Positions 1-9,431 of a stretch of 64,000 nt of DNA are shown one piece after another. The DNA lies in contig CP098528.1 in the NCBI GenBank assembly GCA_030440445.1, positions 2,914,001 to 2,978,000 of the forward strand, written 5' to 3'. The position numbers and the translations under genes are program-made. Numbering within the stretch: position 1 is the first letter of the stretch; each line of letters starts with the position of its first letter. The notes under the pieces were generated by a model. That model was not told the DNA's origin, did not search any database, and saw only the letters and a list, made by a program, of their open reading frames with translations. The stretch comes from Halomonas sp. KG2. GTDB taxonomy: Bacteria; Pseudomonadota; Gammaproteobacteria; Pseudomonadales; Halomonadaceae.

Positions 1-494
1 TGATCTTGTTGCGCCAAGCGCTGAACGCGAGGAGAAAGCTCCCGTAGCGCGCGCCGATACACCTCTCGTTTGAACGGCACCACTTGCCCCAGTGGATACC
101 AGTAACTTACCCACCGCCAACCATCGAACTCGGGTTTAGGCGTTGCCGTCATACAGATTCGATTTTCTTGGCAGCGAATCTTGAGTAAAAACCACTTCTG
201 CTTCTGGCCGATACAAACCGGCCGCGAGTGGGTGCGAATCATGCGTCGTGGCAGACGGTAGCGCAGCCATCCCCGGGTACAGGCGACAATATCGACATCG
301 TCGGCGGTTAGACCGATCTCCTCAAAAAGCTCACGAAAAAGCGCTTGATGTGGTGTTTCGTTTGCCTTGATGCCTCCCTGGGGAAACTGCCACGCATTTT
401 GCCCTACACGACGCGCCCAAAGCAGCTGCCCCTGGCTATTGGCAATAATGATGCCAACATTGGGGCGAAAGCCGTCAGCGTCGATCACGGACAT
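1..494 (-). CDS. rppH: RNA pyrophosphohydrolase RppH (C-terminus cut by the window edge)
   Basis: This is a Nudix hydrolase that converts the 5'-triphosphate of mRNAs to monophosphate and so triggers RNase E decay. Read from ATG at 494, the protein opens [17 protein letters not shown]. The Nudix box lies at about residues 40-62 (GGIKANE...RELFEEIGL) and contains the REXXEE core. About 164 residues are visible and no stop is reached before base 1; the E. coli protein has 176 residues, so only a short tail is missing. It is transcribed divergently from the HAD phosphatase at 678. Confidence 0.93.
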   Translation of the reverse strand, partial: MSVIDADGFRPNVGIIIANSQGQLLWARRVGQNAWQFPQGGIKANETPHQALFRELFEEIGLTADDVDIVACTRGWLRYRLPRRMIRTHSRPVCIGQKQKWFLLKIRCQENRICMTATPKPEFDGWRWVSYWYPLGQVVPFKREVYRRALRELSPRVQRLAQQD

Positions 495-677
495 CACCTT
501 ATAAATTTTCAGTTGTCCCCATTTTTCCACAAGGGAGACAAGCGTATCAATACAATATCACCCTAAGTGGTTAAACCATGGTGACTCTGCGATAATCCGC
601 CGCTTTGTAAGCCGTTACTGACGTTCATTACTGAGCTAACGAGCAGCACAATTAACCAACACCATAAGGGGAGCGCC

Positions 678-1334
678 GTGAGTCTGGCCATTTTCGATTT
701 GGATAATACGCTGATATCCATCGACAGCGATCATGCCTGGGGCGAGTTTTTGCTCGAACAGGGGGCCGTTGACCCAGTTGCCTACCGCGAGGCCAATGAG
801 CGCTTTATGGCGGACTACAATGCGGGCACGTTAGACATGGCGGCATTTTTGGAAATGGCATTGAAGCCACTGGCTGAAAATACGCCGGAACAGTTAGCCG
901 CTTGGCATCAGCAATTTATGGTCAGCAAAATCGAACCGAATATTTTACCTAAAGCCGAAGAGTTGCTGGCTCGGCACCGCACGAAAGGCGATACGTTGCT
1001 GATCATTACCGCCACTAATCGCTTTATTACCGCCCCCATCGCCAGTCGTTTGGGCGTGGACGACTTGATTGCAGTTGACCCAGAAATAGTAGACGGCCGC
1101 TACACCGGACGAGTGACGGGTACTCCCAGCTACCGCGAAGGCAAAGTGACTCGCTTAAAGCAATGGCTTGAGGGCCAAGAGTTCACCATGGACGGCGCAT
1201 GGTTTTACAGCGATTCACACAACGACCTTCCCTTGCTTGAACAGGTAGAACACCCGGTGGCCGTCGACCCCGATGACACCCTGCGCAAGGTGGCCGAAGA
1301 ACGCCAATGGCGCATTATGAGCCTGCGAGATTGA
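678..1334 (+). CDS. HAD superfamily subfamily IB phosphatase (SerB-like)
   Basis: This 218-residue haloacid dehalogenase-type hydrolase probably removes phosphate from a small metabolite. Motif I FDLDNTL is at residues 6-12, with Asp nucleophile and acid/base. The C-terminal motif YSDSHNDLPLL, near residue 177, binds magnesium. The cap between them is the helical type of subfamily IB, which also contains phosphoserine phosphatase, but true SerB has a longer N-terminal domain. The start is GTG at 678 with AAGGGG just upstream. It stands alone on the plus strand, convergent with mdh, with a dispersed repeat and a terminator between. The substrate cannot be read from sequence. Confidence 0.85.
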   Translation: MSLAIFDLDNTLISIDSDHAWGEFLLEQGAVDPVAYREANERFMADYNAGTLDMAAFLEMALKPLAENTPEQLAAWHQQFMVSKIEPNILPKAEELLARHRTKGDTLLIITATNRFITAPIASRLGVDDLIAVDPEIVDGRYTGRVTGTPSYREGKVTRLKQWLEGQEFTMDGAWFYSDSHNDLPLLEQVEHPVAVDPDDTLRKVAEERQWRIMSLRD

Positions 1335-1349
1335 GCCAGCTGATCCGCG

Positions 1350-1450
1350 GGTGCGCTGACGCTTACACCGCGCTACAAATCCGTTAATTCAATACGTTAA
1401 CCGTAGCGCGTGGTAACGTATCTTTCGAAATGAGGCACTCGCGAACGGCG
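1350..1450. repeat. Dispersed palindromic intergenic repeat, copy A
   Basis: This intergenic block begins GGTGCGCTGACGCTTACACC and contains GTAGCGCGTGGTAACG and ATGAGGCAC further on. It is clearly related to 20491-20595. The inner arms (ACCGCGCTAC and GTAGCGCGTGG) face each other, so the unit is an imperfect long palindrome. It lies between the convergent HAD phosphatase and mdh genes; copy B also separates a convergent pair. It is unrelated to the REP family at 7-10 kb. Confidence 0.7.
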
Positions 1451-1462
1451 CAGCCGCCCAAT

Positions 1463-1493
1463 AAAAAACCCCGCAAGCTTAGTGCTTGCGGGG
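1463..1493 (-). terminator. Rho-independent terminator of mdh
   Basis: Perfect 10-bp arms CCCCGCAAGC (1469-1478) and GCTTGCGGGG (1484-1493) enclose a 5-base loop. On the minus strand they are followed by six T (1468-1463). It lies about 70 bases past the mdh stop codon. Confidence 0.9.
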
Positions 1494-1561
1494 TTTCGTA
1501 TTACTGAGCATTGTTCTAAGAACAGTTTTTAGAACAGCTCAAAGAACGCCAGTCAGCGTGC

Positions 1562-2536
1562 TTAGCCGAGCAGGTGCTCAACGGCTGCGCGCTCTTCACG
1601 CAGTTCTTTCTCGGTGGCCTGCATCTTCTCTTTGCTGAACGCGTCCAACTCAAAGCCTTGAACGATTTCATACTTGCCACCCTGACAACGCACTGGGTAG
1701 GAGTAGATGATGCCTTCTTCAATGCCGTAGCTGCCGTCAGACGGGATCGCCATGCTAACGATACCATCGCAACCCAGCGCCCAATCACGCATGTGATCAA
1801 TCGCTGAAGACGCCGCAGATGCTGCAGAAGACGCGCCACGGGCTTTGATAATCGCCGCACCGCGCTGCTGTACTGTCGGGATAAAGTCGTTTTCGTACCA
1901 GTCACGCTCGACCAGATCGAAGGCGGCTTTGCCGTCTACTTTGCACTGCGCCAGATCAGGGTACTGAGTAGCACTGTGGTTGCCCCAGATAATCATGCTG
2001 TCGACGTCGGTAACGTGCTTGCCGGTTTTCTGAGCCAGCTGTGTCAGCGCACGGTTGTGGTCCAAACGCGTCATCGCAGTGAACTGGCCTGCATCGAGGT
2101 CCGGCGCATTGCAAGAAGCAATCAATGCGTTGGTGTTAGCCGGGTTACCGACAACGAGTACGCGCACGTCGCGGCTAGCGTGATCGTTCAGCGCTTTACC
2201 TTGTACAGAGAAGATCGCGGCGTTGGCTTCCAGCAGATCTTTACGCTCCATACCCGGACCACGCGGACGTGCACCTACCAGCAAGGCGAAATCGGCATCT
2301 TTGAAGGCAACGTTCGGATCATCAGTGGCAACGATGTCTTGTACCAGCGGGAAAGCACAGTCGTTCACTTCCATGACAACGCCATTCAGGGCGTCCATGG
2401 CTTGGGGAATTTCGAGAAGCTGGAGAATGACTGGCTGATCCGGCCCCAGCATATCGCCAGCGGCGATGCGGAAAATAAGAGAGTAGCTGATCTGGCCGGC
2501 ACCGCCGGTAATCGCAATACGTACTGGATCTTTCAT
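1562..2536 (-). CDS. mdh: Malate dehydrogenase, NAD-dependent
   Basis: It interconverts malate and oxaloacetate in the TCA cycle. The protein belongs to the Thermus/plant-cytosolic type of about 325 residues: nucleotide-binding loop [12 protein letters not shown] near the N-terminus, substrate arginines in [16 protein letters not shown], and the catalytic histidine in [14 protein letters not shown]. Two ATG codons are adjacent (2539 and 2536). AAGGAG ends only 2 bases before the first but 5 before the second, so 2536 is preferred. It is a single-gene unit with a strong terminator. Another reading frame at 1516-1905 is only an antisense-of-sense shadow. Confidence 0.95.
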   Translation of the reverse strand: MKDPVRIAITGGAGQISYSLIFRIAAGDMLGPDQPVILQLLEIPQAMDALNGVVMEVNDCAFPLVQDIVATDDPNVAFKDADFALLVGARPRGPGMERKDLLEANAAIFSVQGKALNDHASRDVRVLVVGNPANTNALIASCNAPDLDAGQFTAMTRLDHNRALTQLAQKTGKHVTDVDSMIIWGNHSATQYPDLAQCKVDGKAAFDLVERDWYENDFIPTVQQRGAAIIKARGASSAASAASSAIDHMRDWALGCDGIVSMAIPSDGSYGIEEGIIYSYPVRCQGGKYEIVQGFELDAFSKEKMQATEKELREERAAVEHLLG

Positions 2537-2804
2537 CATTGCTCCTTGATGGTTCGCCTAGGGTGGGTTCTCGCCTGAGAGTGGGACGACAGAACTCAAG
2601 ACGCAAAGATGGTATGCCCAGATGTGCAAAAACTCAATCATACATGAGACTACTACCCATTCTCGCAGTAGCTTGGTACTCGCTGCCAGACGCCAGTTGC
2701 GCTATGGTGTGTCGGTCACTAAGCCTTAACTCTTAGTATGACATACCCTTCAGCATGACTTGCCTTGTGTGATTTTTTTGGGTTAATACGGATATAACTA
2801 CCCC

Positions 2805-3896
2805 ATGCGACGAATCCCCTACTCTTACGCGCTTGCTAGCCTGCTGGTTCTAGCGCTTGTGATATGGCTAGCGGTTGGCGATTTCCAACGTTTTCAAAGT
2901 AGTCCACCTGACGTAAATGCCACTGAACGCGACGCAACACCTCGTGTAGAGGTGATGACCCAGCAGAGCGCGCCCTATATTCCTAAGCACGTGCTGCAAG
3001 GCCAGCTAACTGCTGAAAAAGAAACACTGCTGCGCGCCAATGTAACTGGCTATGTCGCAGAAAAACCGGTGGCCCAAGGAGAAACCGTCAGCCGAGGCGA
3101 GACACTGCTGGTACTAGACAACGATGCGCTCCCCCAACGCCTACAGCAGGCACGTGATGAGTTAACGCTTGCTGAAGCGGAGTACGCCGGCGCCCAAAAC
3201 CTGCGTCGCCGTGAGCTGATTTCTCAGCCAGAACTGCTGCGCCTGCAAAGTGCCTTAAGCGCCAGCGCCGCCCAGGTAGCTCAGTTAGAAAAGCAGTTAA
3301 GCGATACTCGCCCTACCGCGCCCTTTGAAGGCGTGCTGGACCGCGTCCAGGTTGAACTTGGCGACTTACTGCAACCAGGCGAAGAGTGGGCACGGCTGAT
3401 CGACGATCGGCGCTTAATCGGCACCGCTTGGGTGGCTCAACAGCAAATCGGCGAGTTAAGCGTTGGCTTACCTGTCACCGCGCGACTGCTCAATGGCCAG
3501 TCGCTTTCCGGCGAAGTGTCTTACATTAGTAGTCGTGCAGAAGAAGCCACTCGCACATTCTATATCGAAGTAACGCTCGACAATCCAGAAAGGCAACGCC
3601 TAGCAGGGAGCAGCGCTGAATTCACCATAACGCTGCCACCTCGACAAGTGCATACTCTATCGCCTGCTCTCTTTAGCCTGGATGAGCAGGGGCAACTAGC
3701 CATCAAGCACGTTGTTGAGAATAACCGCGTTGCCCAAACGGCGATTGAATTGGTCAGTGCTGATACCGAACGTGCCTACGTTACTGGCTTGCCAAATCCT
3801 GTTCAGTTAATCACCCTCGGCGCAGGGTTAGTCAGCCCAGGCGACACCGTAACACCCGTATCTACCCAGGAAGGTGGTCATGCGTCAGTTGATTAA
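2805..3896 (+). CDS. RND efflux system periplasmic adaptor (membrane fusion protein)
   Basis: This HlyD/AcrA-type adaptor of 363 residues links an inner-membrane RND pump to an outer-membrane channel. One N-terminal membrane anchor (about residues 8-25) precedes a lipoyl/hairpin region. The first lipoyl half is around residues 75-105, followed by a short Leu/Ala/Gln-rich coiled coil to about 170, the second lipoyl half (APFEGVLDRVQVELGDLL) and beta-barrel domains. No lipobox is present. The stop overlaps the start of the pump gene, so the two are translated together. No OprM/TolC gene and no regulator are adjacent, so a channel encoded elsewhere must be shared. Confidence 0.9.
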   Translation: MRRIPYSYALASLLVLALVIWLAVGDFQRFQSSPPDVNATERDATPRVEVMTQQSAPYIPKHVLQGQLTAEKETLLRANVTGYVAEKPVAQGETVSRGETLLVLDNDALPQRLQQARDELTLAEAEYAGAQNLRRRELISQPELLRLQSALSASAAQVAQLEKQLSDTRPTAPFEGVLDRVQVELGDLLQPGEEWARLIDDRRLIGTAWVAQQQIGELSVGLPVTARLLNGQSLSGEVSYISSRAEEATRTFYIEVTLDNPERQRLAGSSAEFTITLPPRQVHTLSPALFSLDEQGQLAIKHVVENNRVAQTAIELVSADTERAYVTGLPNPVQLITLGAGLVSPGDTVTPVSTQEGGHASVD

Positions 3897-6800
3897 TGCG
3901 GCGCTAACCCACACGCGAACCACCCTGCTGCTCCTGGTTGGCTTGCTGCTGGCGGGTACAACCGCCTGGCAGATGATTCCCAAGGAAGCCAATCCAGACG
4001 TCACTATCCCGATTATATACGTCTCGCTTTCGCTGGAAGGCGTTAGCCCGGAAGATGGTGAGCGCCTGTTAGTTCGCCCAATGGAGCAGGAGCTGCGTGG
4101 AATCGAAGGGCTGCGCAAATTTACCGCCCAGTCTAGCGAAGGTCATGGGTCGGTAACGCTGGAGTTTGATCCTGGCTTTGATCCGGATACAGCGCTTTCT
4201 GATGTACGCGAACGCGTGGATATCGCCCGCAGTAGCTTACCGGATGAAGCGGACGAGCCTCGGGTCATGGAGGTTAACGTCTCTGAGTTTCCGGTGCTGA
4301 GCATCGGCCTTTCCGGCGAGTTGGATACTAGAGAACGGGTAACCATTGCACGTCGCCTAAAAGAGGAAATAGAGGGCATTGCCGACGTCCTAGAGGTCGA
4401 TATTGCTGGCGACCGCGAGGACTTACTCGAAATTGTCGTTGATCCACTGGTACTGGAAAGTTACGGCGTTGATTTTGATACGCTGTTTAATCAAATCTCA
4501 CGCAATAATCGCCTAGTTGCTGCGGGCAGCTTGGATACCGGCGCCGGACGGCTAGCACTAAAAGTACCAGGCATTATCGAATCGTTAAACGATGTCATGG
4601 ACATGCCGGTGAAAGTTGACGGCGACCAAGTGGTTACGTTTGGTGATGTTGCGTGGATTTTACCGACCTACAAAGATCCCGAAGGATTCGCCCGTATCGA
4701 CGGCCAGCCTGCGGTAGTGCTGGAAATTTCCAAGCGCGCGGGGGCGAATATCATCGCCACCATTGAAGCCGTAAGAGAACGCTTTGCCCAGGCAGGCGAC
4801 CTGCTGCCTGAACAGCTGCGTATTACCACGATTTTAGACGAGTCGGTTACCGTTCAAAATATGCTCTCTGAGCTGTTAAATAACGTGCTCACCGCAGTGG
4901 TGCTGGTATTAATTGTTGTCGTAGCCGTGATGGGCTGGCGCATGGCGCTGCTGGTAGGCCTGACCATACCCGGCGCGTTTTTAACCGGCATTCTTCTGGT
5001 TTGGGCATTTGGTTTTACGCTCAACATTGTGGTGCTATTTGCGCTGATCTTAGTGGCTGGCATGCTCGTGGATGGTGCGATTGTAGTCAGCGAGCTCGCT
5101 GATCGACACCTGCATGAGGGGCAGTCTCCCCACCAGGCTTGGCTGAATGCCGCAACACGCATGAGCTGGTCGGTTATTGCCTCTACCGCGACAACGCTTG
5201 CGGTATTTATACCACTGCTATTTTGGCCAGGCGTGGTAGGTCAGTTTATGAAGTACCTGCCTGCCACCGTCATCTTGTGCCTTCTTGCGTCGCTAGCCAT
5301 GGCTCTGGTGTTTTTGCCAACCCTGGGGCGATTGTTTACCCGCACATCCCATACAGCAACCGCGGGTGCTGGCCCGGTCGACGAAAGCACGTCGCTTGGG
5401 CGCGCCTATCGCCGCGTACTCGGACGTTTACTGCAGCATCCCACCTGGGTGCTCGTGTTTGCGGTGCTGTTAATTGGGTTGATTTATACCGGCTATGCTC
5501 GTTTTAATCATGGCGTTGATTTCTTCCCCAGCGTAGAGCCGGACAGCGCGCAGGTGCTGGTACGTGCCCGAGGCGATTTTTCCGCTGAAGAAACCGACAC
5601 CATCCTGAAGCGGGTGGAAAGCCGACTGGGCAGCATGGGAGAAGTCGAAGCCCTTTATGCACGCTCTTTTGCGGTGCCTAACCAGCAAATGGGCAATGAT
5701 GTGATCGGGATGTTGCAGTTTCAGTTTGTCGACTGGTACCAGCGCCGCCCTGCCCGCACGATTTTGGCTGACATGGCCGAGCGCACTCAAGATCTACCGG
5801 GGATAACGCTAGAGTTTCGCGAGCAGGAGATGGGGCCTGGTGGCGGCAAACCTATTGTGCTCGAAATCAGCGCCACTGATCCAGACATCGCAAACGCCGG
5901 CGTTGACCAGATTACGGCACTAATGCACGAGCTAGGCGGCTTTACCGACATCCAGGATAATCGCAGCCTGCCCGGGGTCGAATGGCAGGTAAAAGTTAAC
6001 CGTGAAGCCGCTGCCCGCATGGGCACCGATATCACCACCATTGGTAGTGCTGTACAGCTACTGACCACTGGCCTTCAAGTGGCCAACTACCGTCCCCCCA
6101 CCGTTACTGATGAGGTGGATATTCGCGTGCGCTTACCGGAACACTGGCGCACGCTCAACCAGCTTGAACGACTGACGATCAACACCCCACGAGGCCAAGT
6201 GCCTATTGCTCACTTTGTAGACATTACGCCCGCCCCCAAAGTAGGCACCCTGAATCGTATTGATGGACGCCGTGCGATTACCGTTGAGGCCGATTTAGCA
6301 ACAGGCTATTTAGCGGACGAGCGGTTGCGAGCGCTACTAGATGCAGGCCAAAGCCAACTTGACGATAGTTTGATGGTTAATGTGGCGGGTGAACAAGAAG
6401 ATCAGCAGGAATCCATGCAGTTCTTGATCAGCGCTTTCTTGATCGCGATTGGGCTAATGGCGCTGATTCTAGTGACACAGTTCAATAGCTACTATCAAGC
6501 AGCGCTAGTGCTATCGGCCATTGTGTTCTCCACTGCGGGCGTTTTGATGGGGCTGCTCATTACTGGCCAAGCGTTTGGTATTGTCATGGTGGGCATGGGC
6601 ATTATCGCCCTGGCAGGTATTGTCGTTAACAACAATATCGTTTTGATCGACACTTACAACGAGCTGCGCGGCCAAGGCATGCCCCCAACCGAAGCGGCAC
6701 TAGAAGCAGGCACCCTGCGCTTACGCCCAGTGCTTCTCACCGCTATTACCACCGTGCTGGGGTTAATGCCGATGGTGCTAGGGATTAACGTTAATCTTTT

Positions 6801-6954
6801 TGCACCCACGCTAGGATTCAATGCCCCTTCGGCTCAGTGGTGGACACAAATGTCCAGCGCGATTGCAGGTGGCTTAACCTTTGCCACTGCCCTAACGCTC
6901 TTGCTAACGCCTTGCATGTTAGTAATAGGCGGCAAGGTGAGGCGTGAGAAGTAA
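3880..6954 (+). CDS. RND family efflux permease (AcrB/MexF type)
   Basis: This proton-driven inner-membrane pump of about 1024 residues has the two-fold RND architecture: TM1 (TTLLLLVGLLLAGTTAW), a large periplasmic loop, a helix bundle at about 330-490, TM7 near 520, a second loop, and TM8-12 at about 845-1020. The charged TM4 segment LVAGMLVDGAIVVSELADR carries the proton-relay type acidic residue, in a form common in the divergent RND subgroup of small-adaptor pumps. GTG at 3874 is possible, but AGGAAGG sits 5 bases before ATG 3880. It overlaps the adaptor gene by 17 bases. Substrate unknown. Confidence 0.92.
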   Translation: MRQLINAALTHTRTTLLLLVGLLLAGTTAWQMIPKEANPDVTIPIIYVSLSLEGVSPEDGERLLVRPMEQELRGIEGLRKFTAQSSEGHGSVTLEFDPGFDPDTALSDVRERVDIARSSLPDEADEPRVMEVNVSEFPVLSIGLSGELDTRERVTIARRLKEEIEGIADVLEVDIAGDREDLLEIVVDPLVLESYGVDFDTLFNQISRNNRLVAAGSLDTGAGRLALKVPGIIESLNDVMDMPVKVDGDQVVTFGDVAWILPTYKDPEGFARIDGQPAVVLEISKRAGANIIATIEAVRERFAQAGDLLPEQLRITTILDESVTVQNMLSELLNNVLTAVVLVLIVVVAVMGWRMALLVGLTIPGAFLTGILLVWAFGFTLNIVVLFALILVAGMLVDGAIVVSELADRHLHEGQSPHQAWLNAATRMSWSVIASTATTLAVFIPLLFWPGVVGQFMKYLPATVILCLLASLAMALVFLPTLGRLFTRTSHTATAGAGPVDESTSLGRAYRRVLGRLLQHPTWVLVFAVLLIGLIYTGYARFNHGVDFFPSVEPDSAQVLVRARGDFSAEETDTILKRVESRLGSMGEVEALYARSFAVPNQQMGNDVIGMLQFQFVDWYQRRPARTILADMAERTQDLPGITLEFREQEMGPGGGKPIVLEISATDPDIANAGVDQITALMHELGGFTDIQDNRSLPGVEWQVKVNREAAARMGTDITTIGSAVQLLTTGLQVANYRPPTVTDEVDIRVRLPEHWRTLNQLERLTINTPRGQVPIAHFVDITPAPKVGTLNRIDGRRAITVEADLATGYLADERLRALLDAGQSQLDDSLMVNVAGEQEDQQESMQFLISAFLIAIGLMALILVTQFNSYYQAALVLSAIVFSTAGVLMGLLITGQAFGIVMVGMGIIALAGIVVNNNIVLIDTYNELRGQGMPPTEAALEAGTLRLRPVLLTAITTVLGLMPMVLGINVNLFAPTLGFNAPSAQWWTQMSSAIAGGLTFATALTLLLTPCMLVIGGKVRREK

Positions 6955-6964
6955 TAGGTGAGGT

Positions 6965-7027
6965 GTGAGAAGTGAGAAGTGAGAAGTGAGAAGTGAGAAG
7001 TGAGAAGTGAGAAGTGAGAAGTGAGAA
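6965..7027. repeat. Tandem heptamer array, nine copies of GTGAGAA
   Basis: Nine exact head-to-tail copies of GTGAGAA start 11 bases after the efflux pump stop codon and run directly into a REP unit. Two degenerate copies occur just before (GCGTGAGAAGTAATAGG), and the first of these contains the pump's stop codon. A 7-bp unit is prone to slippage, so copy number is likely to vary between strains. The repeat is outside the coding frame. Confidence 0.95.
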
Positions 7028-7030
7028 GAT

Positions 7031-7181
7031 CATCGCGAGCTAAAGCTCCCTCCTACAAGATACCGTGCCACTGTTCTACTGTAGGAGGCCGATTTATCGA
7101 TGGTCCGACATCTCGGCGATCGCGGCGCAGCCGCCCTTAGCATGCTCAAAGAGCATCGCAAGCTACAGCCTCCTCCTACAA
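7031..7181. repeat. REP/BIME cluster upstream of the RAYT gene
   Basis: Three palindromic REP-like units occur in alternating orientation. At 7031-7059 is CATCGCGAGCTAAAGCTCCC followed by TCCTACAAG. At 7080-7139 is the opposite head GTAGGAGGCCGATTTATCG with a GCGGCGCAGCCGCC stem. A degenerate unit follows at 7153-7181. The head TGTAGGAGG...GAGCTT resembles the common pseudomonad REP. The 7060-7250 stretch otherwise holds no gene. Confidence 0.85.
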
Positions 7182-7251
7182 AACACCTCGCCGATGTTCT
7201 ATGTTACAAAAATAGCTGTCGGAATAGGAACCAGTATACAAGGAGCCTAGC

Positions 7252-7680
7252 ATGCACAAAGGTCATCAGCTTCGACAAGGTAGGCACTCCATTACAGGTG
7301 CATGCTATCTAATTACAATCACTACACAGCGGCGGCAGCCTACATTTACAGTATTTGAGCACGCATGCAGTGCCTCAAGGCATTTTTACCATCCGCGTGT
7401 CTTGGAGATAGCGACAACCTTATCATTTGTCGTGATGCCAGATCATATTCATTGGCTCTTGCAGTTAAATGGAAATCTATCGGAAGCCGTTCGCCGTTAC
7501 AAAACATATGTTTCATTAGATATCGGTCAGCGCATATGGCAAGACGGATTTCACGACCGAATGATTAGACAAGAGGAGTCATTAAAAGGAGTAGCCAGAT
7601 ACATCGTAGCAAATCCGTTAAGAGCAAACTTGGTGAATGATATCATTCAGTACAGCTATTGGGATGCTGCTTGGCTGTAA
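7252..7680 (+). CDS. REP-associated tyrosine transposase (RAYT, TnpA_REP / Y1_Tnp type)
   Basis: This 142-residue HUH-fold nuclease is of the type thought to recognise and mobilise REP palindromes. The HUH histidines are in VVMPDHIHWLLQL (about residues 60-72), and the family signature VARYIVANPLRANLV is near residue 115, where the nucleophilic tyrosine sits. AAGGAGCCTAGC precedes the ATG. Codon use is more AT-rich than in the neighbours. It is flanked on both sides by REP units, the canonical arrangement of a RAYT with its own substrates. No frame damage is visible, so it may be active. Confidence 0.92.
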   Translation: MHKGHQLRQGRHSITGACYLITITTQRRQPTFTVFEHACSASRHFYHPRVLEIATTLSFVVMPDHIHWLLQLNGNLSEAVRRYKTYVSLDIGQRIWQDGFHDRMIRQEESLKGVARYIVANPLRANLVNDIIQYSYWDAAWL

Positions 7681-7705
7681 TCAATATATTACATCACCAC
7701 TGCTC

Positions 7706-7843
7706 TTGTAGGAGGCCGATTTATCGGGCGATGGCGGCGCAGCCGCCCTTAATATAGCCAGGCGCATTAGCTTGGATCATCGTCGAAGTGTCGAACCAAA
7801 GCTAAAGCTCCCCCTACAATATCCAGGCTATTTACCTAAACAC
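7706..7843. repeat. REP units downstream of the RAYT gene (duplicated at 9703-9877)
   Basis: A TGTAGGAGGCCGATTTATCG head with a GGCGGCGCAGCCGCC stem is followed by a linker containing CATTAGCTTGGATCATCGTC and a short CTAAAGCTCCCCCTACA unit. From 7728 to 7871 the sequence is almost identical to 9733-9877 on the far side of the IS, which shows a segmental duplication of the REP block. Confidence 0.85.
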
Positions 7844-8153
7844 CATCGCGAGCTGAAGCTCCCTCCTACAAGATACCGTGCCACTGTAGGAAGCCGATTT
7901 ATCGGTGGTCCGGCACCTCAGCGAGGCGGAGTAGCCACCGCCCTTAGTTAGCAGCAACAAAGTCCGAACACCATCGCGAGCTGAAGCTCCCTCCTACAAG
8001 ACACCGTGCCACTGTAGGAGGCCGGTTTATCGGTGGTCCGGCACCTCAGCGAGGCGGAGTAGCCACCGCCCTTAGTTAGCAGCAACAAAGTCCGAACACC
8101 ATCGCGAGCTGAAGCTCCCTTCTACAAGACACCGTGCCACTGTTCTACTGTAG
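7844..8153. repeat. 128-bp tandem REP repeats, two full copies plus an interrupted third
   Basis: CATCGCGAGCTGAAGCTCCC recurs at 7844, 7972 and 8100 with an exact 128-base period. Each full unit carries two REP heads in opposite orientation (a BIME) plus AGCAACAAAGTCCGAACAC. The copies differ at only a few bases. The third copy breaks off at TACTGTAG (8153), where the insertion sequence begins; its continuation GAGGCCGATTTATCG resumes at 9703. Confidence 0.9.
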
Positions 8154-8158
8154 ACATG

Positions 8159-8172
8159 ATGGATTGACCTGC
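8159..8172 (+). repeat. Left subterminal inverted repeat of the IS1111-type element
   Basis: ATGGATTGACCTGC begins 5 bases inside the left junction and pairs with 9683-9697. Confidence 0.85.
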
Positions 8173-8243
8173 CCCTCCTCAACTTCGTGGGTTATGTTGA
8201 GGTTGAGGCAACAACGCAGAGCCACTATTAAGGGAGGCAGGTC

Positions 8244-9431
8244 ATGAAACAGTCTAGCGTAAATCAACCGTCCTTTGGTGAACGCCGTAGCGGCGCTGGC
8301 AACGTCCATGCCGCTTATATCGGCCTGGATGTGCACAAGGCCACCATTGCCGTCTCTATCGCCGAGGCGGGGCGGCTCGAGCCCGAGTTTCGTGGCGAGA
8401 TTCCTAACGAATCCAAGGCCATTGACAAGATGATTCGCCAGCTCAGCCAGCGGTTCAACGGGCAGCCTCTGTTGTTCAGTTATGAGGCTGGCCCTTGTGG
8501 TTACGGCCTCTATCACCAGATTCAGGCCAGCGGCCATGATGGCGAAGTGGTTGCCCCATCACTGATTCCTCGTCGTGCGGGAGATCGCGTCAAGACCGAC
8601 CGACGAGACGCCGTCATGCTGGCCCGTCTCTCACGTGCTGGCGAACTCACGCCGGTCTGGGTGCCCACGCCCGAGCAGGAAGCCATTCGTGATCTGACAC
8701 GTGCCCGTGAGGATATGAAGGCCATTGAGCTTAAAGCACGTCAACGTCTGAGCGCATTCTTGCTACGCCACGGCAAGGTCTACACTGGCAAAAGTAAGTG
8801 GATACCGGTTCATTTTCGCTGGCTCGAGACCGTCCGCTTCGATAATCGGATTCAGCAGATCGTGCTACAGGAGTACATTGAGGCCGTGAGAGAGGCTCAA
8901 CGACGCGTTGCAGGGTTAGAGAAGCAAATGGAAGCGGCGTTAATGGAGTGGTCACTGGCCTCGGTGGTTCGGTCGCTAATGGCGATGCGTGGGATCAGCC
9001 TGATTACCGCCATGACAGTGCTGGCCGAGCTGGGTGATATCAGCCGGTTCGACTCACCGCGGCAACTGATGGCCTACCTGGGACTAGTGCCCAGCGAGCA
9101 CTCCAGTGGCGGTAGTCGCCGACAGGGAGGCATCACTAAAACGGGTAATGGTCATGTGCGTCGTGTGTTGGTGGAGGCCGCCTGGAGCTATCGCTTCCCC
9201 GCGCGCAAGACGCGCATTATTGAGAAGCGAGCCGAGCAGACCACGCCGACGGTGCAGGCAATCGCCTGGGAAGCACAGAAACGACTCTGCGGACGTTACC
9301 GTCGATTGGCGGCCACGGGCAAGATGAAGCAGCAGGTTATCACCGCCGTCGCGCGCGAATTGACGGGGTTTATGTGGGCGATTGCCTGTGAGGCTATGGG
9401 CAAACCGCACGGAAGCCGGGCAACCGCATGA
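8244..9431 (+). CDS. IS110 family transposase (DEDD recombinase, IS1111 group)
   Basis: A 395-residue recombinase that moves the element through a circular intermediate. The N-terminal RuvC-like DEDD domain shows D29 in YIGLDVHKATIAV, E81 in SYEAGPCGYGL, and D119/D122 in KTDRRDAVMLARL. The C-terminal Transposase_20 domain has MRGISLITAMTVLAELGD and the serine-rich SSGGSRRQGGITKTGNGHVR around residues 287-306, which holds the catalytic serine. AGGGAGG precedes the ATG. It is full length with no stop or shift, so it is probably functional. Codon composition is somewhat more GC-rich than the REP DNA around it. Confidence 0.95.
   Translation: MKQSSVNQPSFGERRSGAGNVHAAYIGLDVHKATIAVSIAEAGRLEPEFRGEIPNESKAIDKMIRQLSQRFNGQPLLFSYEAGPCGYGLYHQIQASGHDGEVVAPSLIPRRAGDRVKTDRRDAVMLARLSRAGELTPVWVPTPEQEAIRDLTRAREDMKAIELKARQRLSAFLLRHGKVYTGKSKWIPVHFRWLETVRFDNRIQQIVLQEYIEAVREAQRRVAGLEKQMEAALMEWSLASVVRSLMAMRGISLITAMTVLAELGDISRFDSPRQLMAYLGLVPSEHSSGGSRRQGGITKTGNGHVRRVLVEAAWSYRFPARKTRIIEKRAEQTTPTVQAIAWEAQKRLCGRYRRLAATGKMKQQVITAVARELTGFMWAIACEAMGKPHGSRATA

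Noticed and set aside
1516..1905. 129-residue open frame on the minus strand over the 3' end of mdh
   Set aside because: It lies in another frame of the well-supported mdh gene and has no ribosome binding site or family resemblance.
7065..7312. Short open frames in the REP cluster upstream of the RAYT
   Set aside because: They are translations of repeat DNA, overlap the RAYT start and have no ribosome binding site.
7844..8153. Regular long repeats that could suggest a CRISPR array
   Set aside because: The 128-bp units are nearly identical over their whole length, with no variable spacers, and contain REP palindromes; no cas genes are near.
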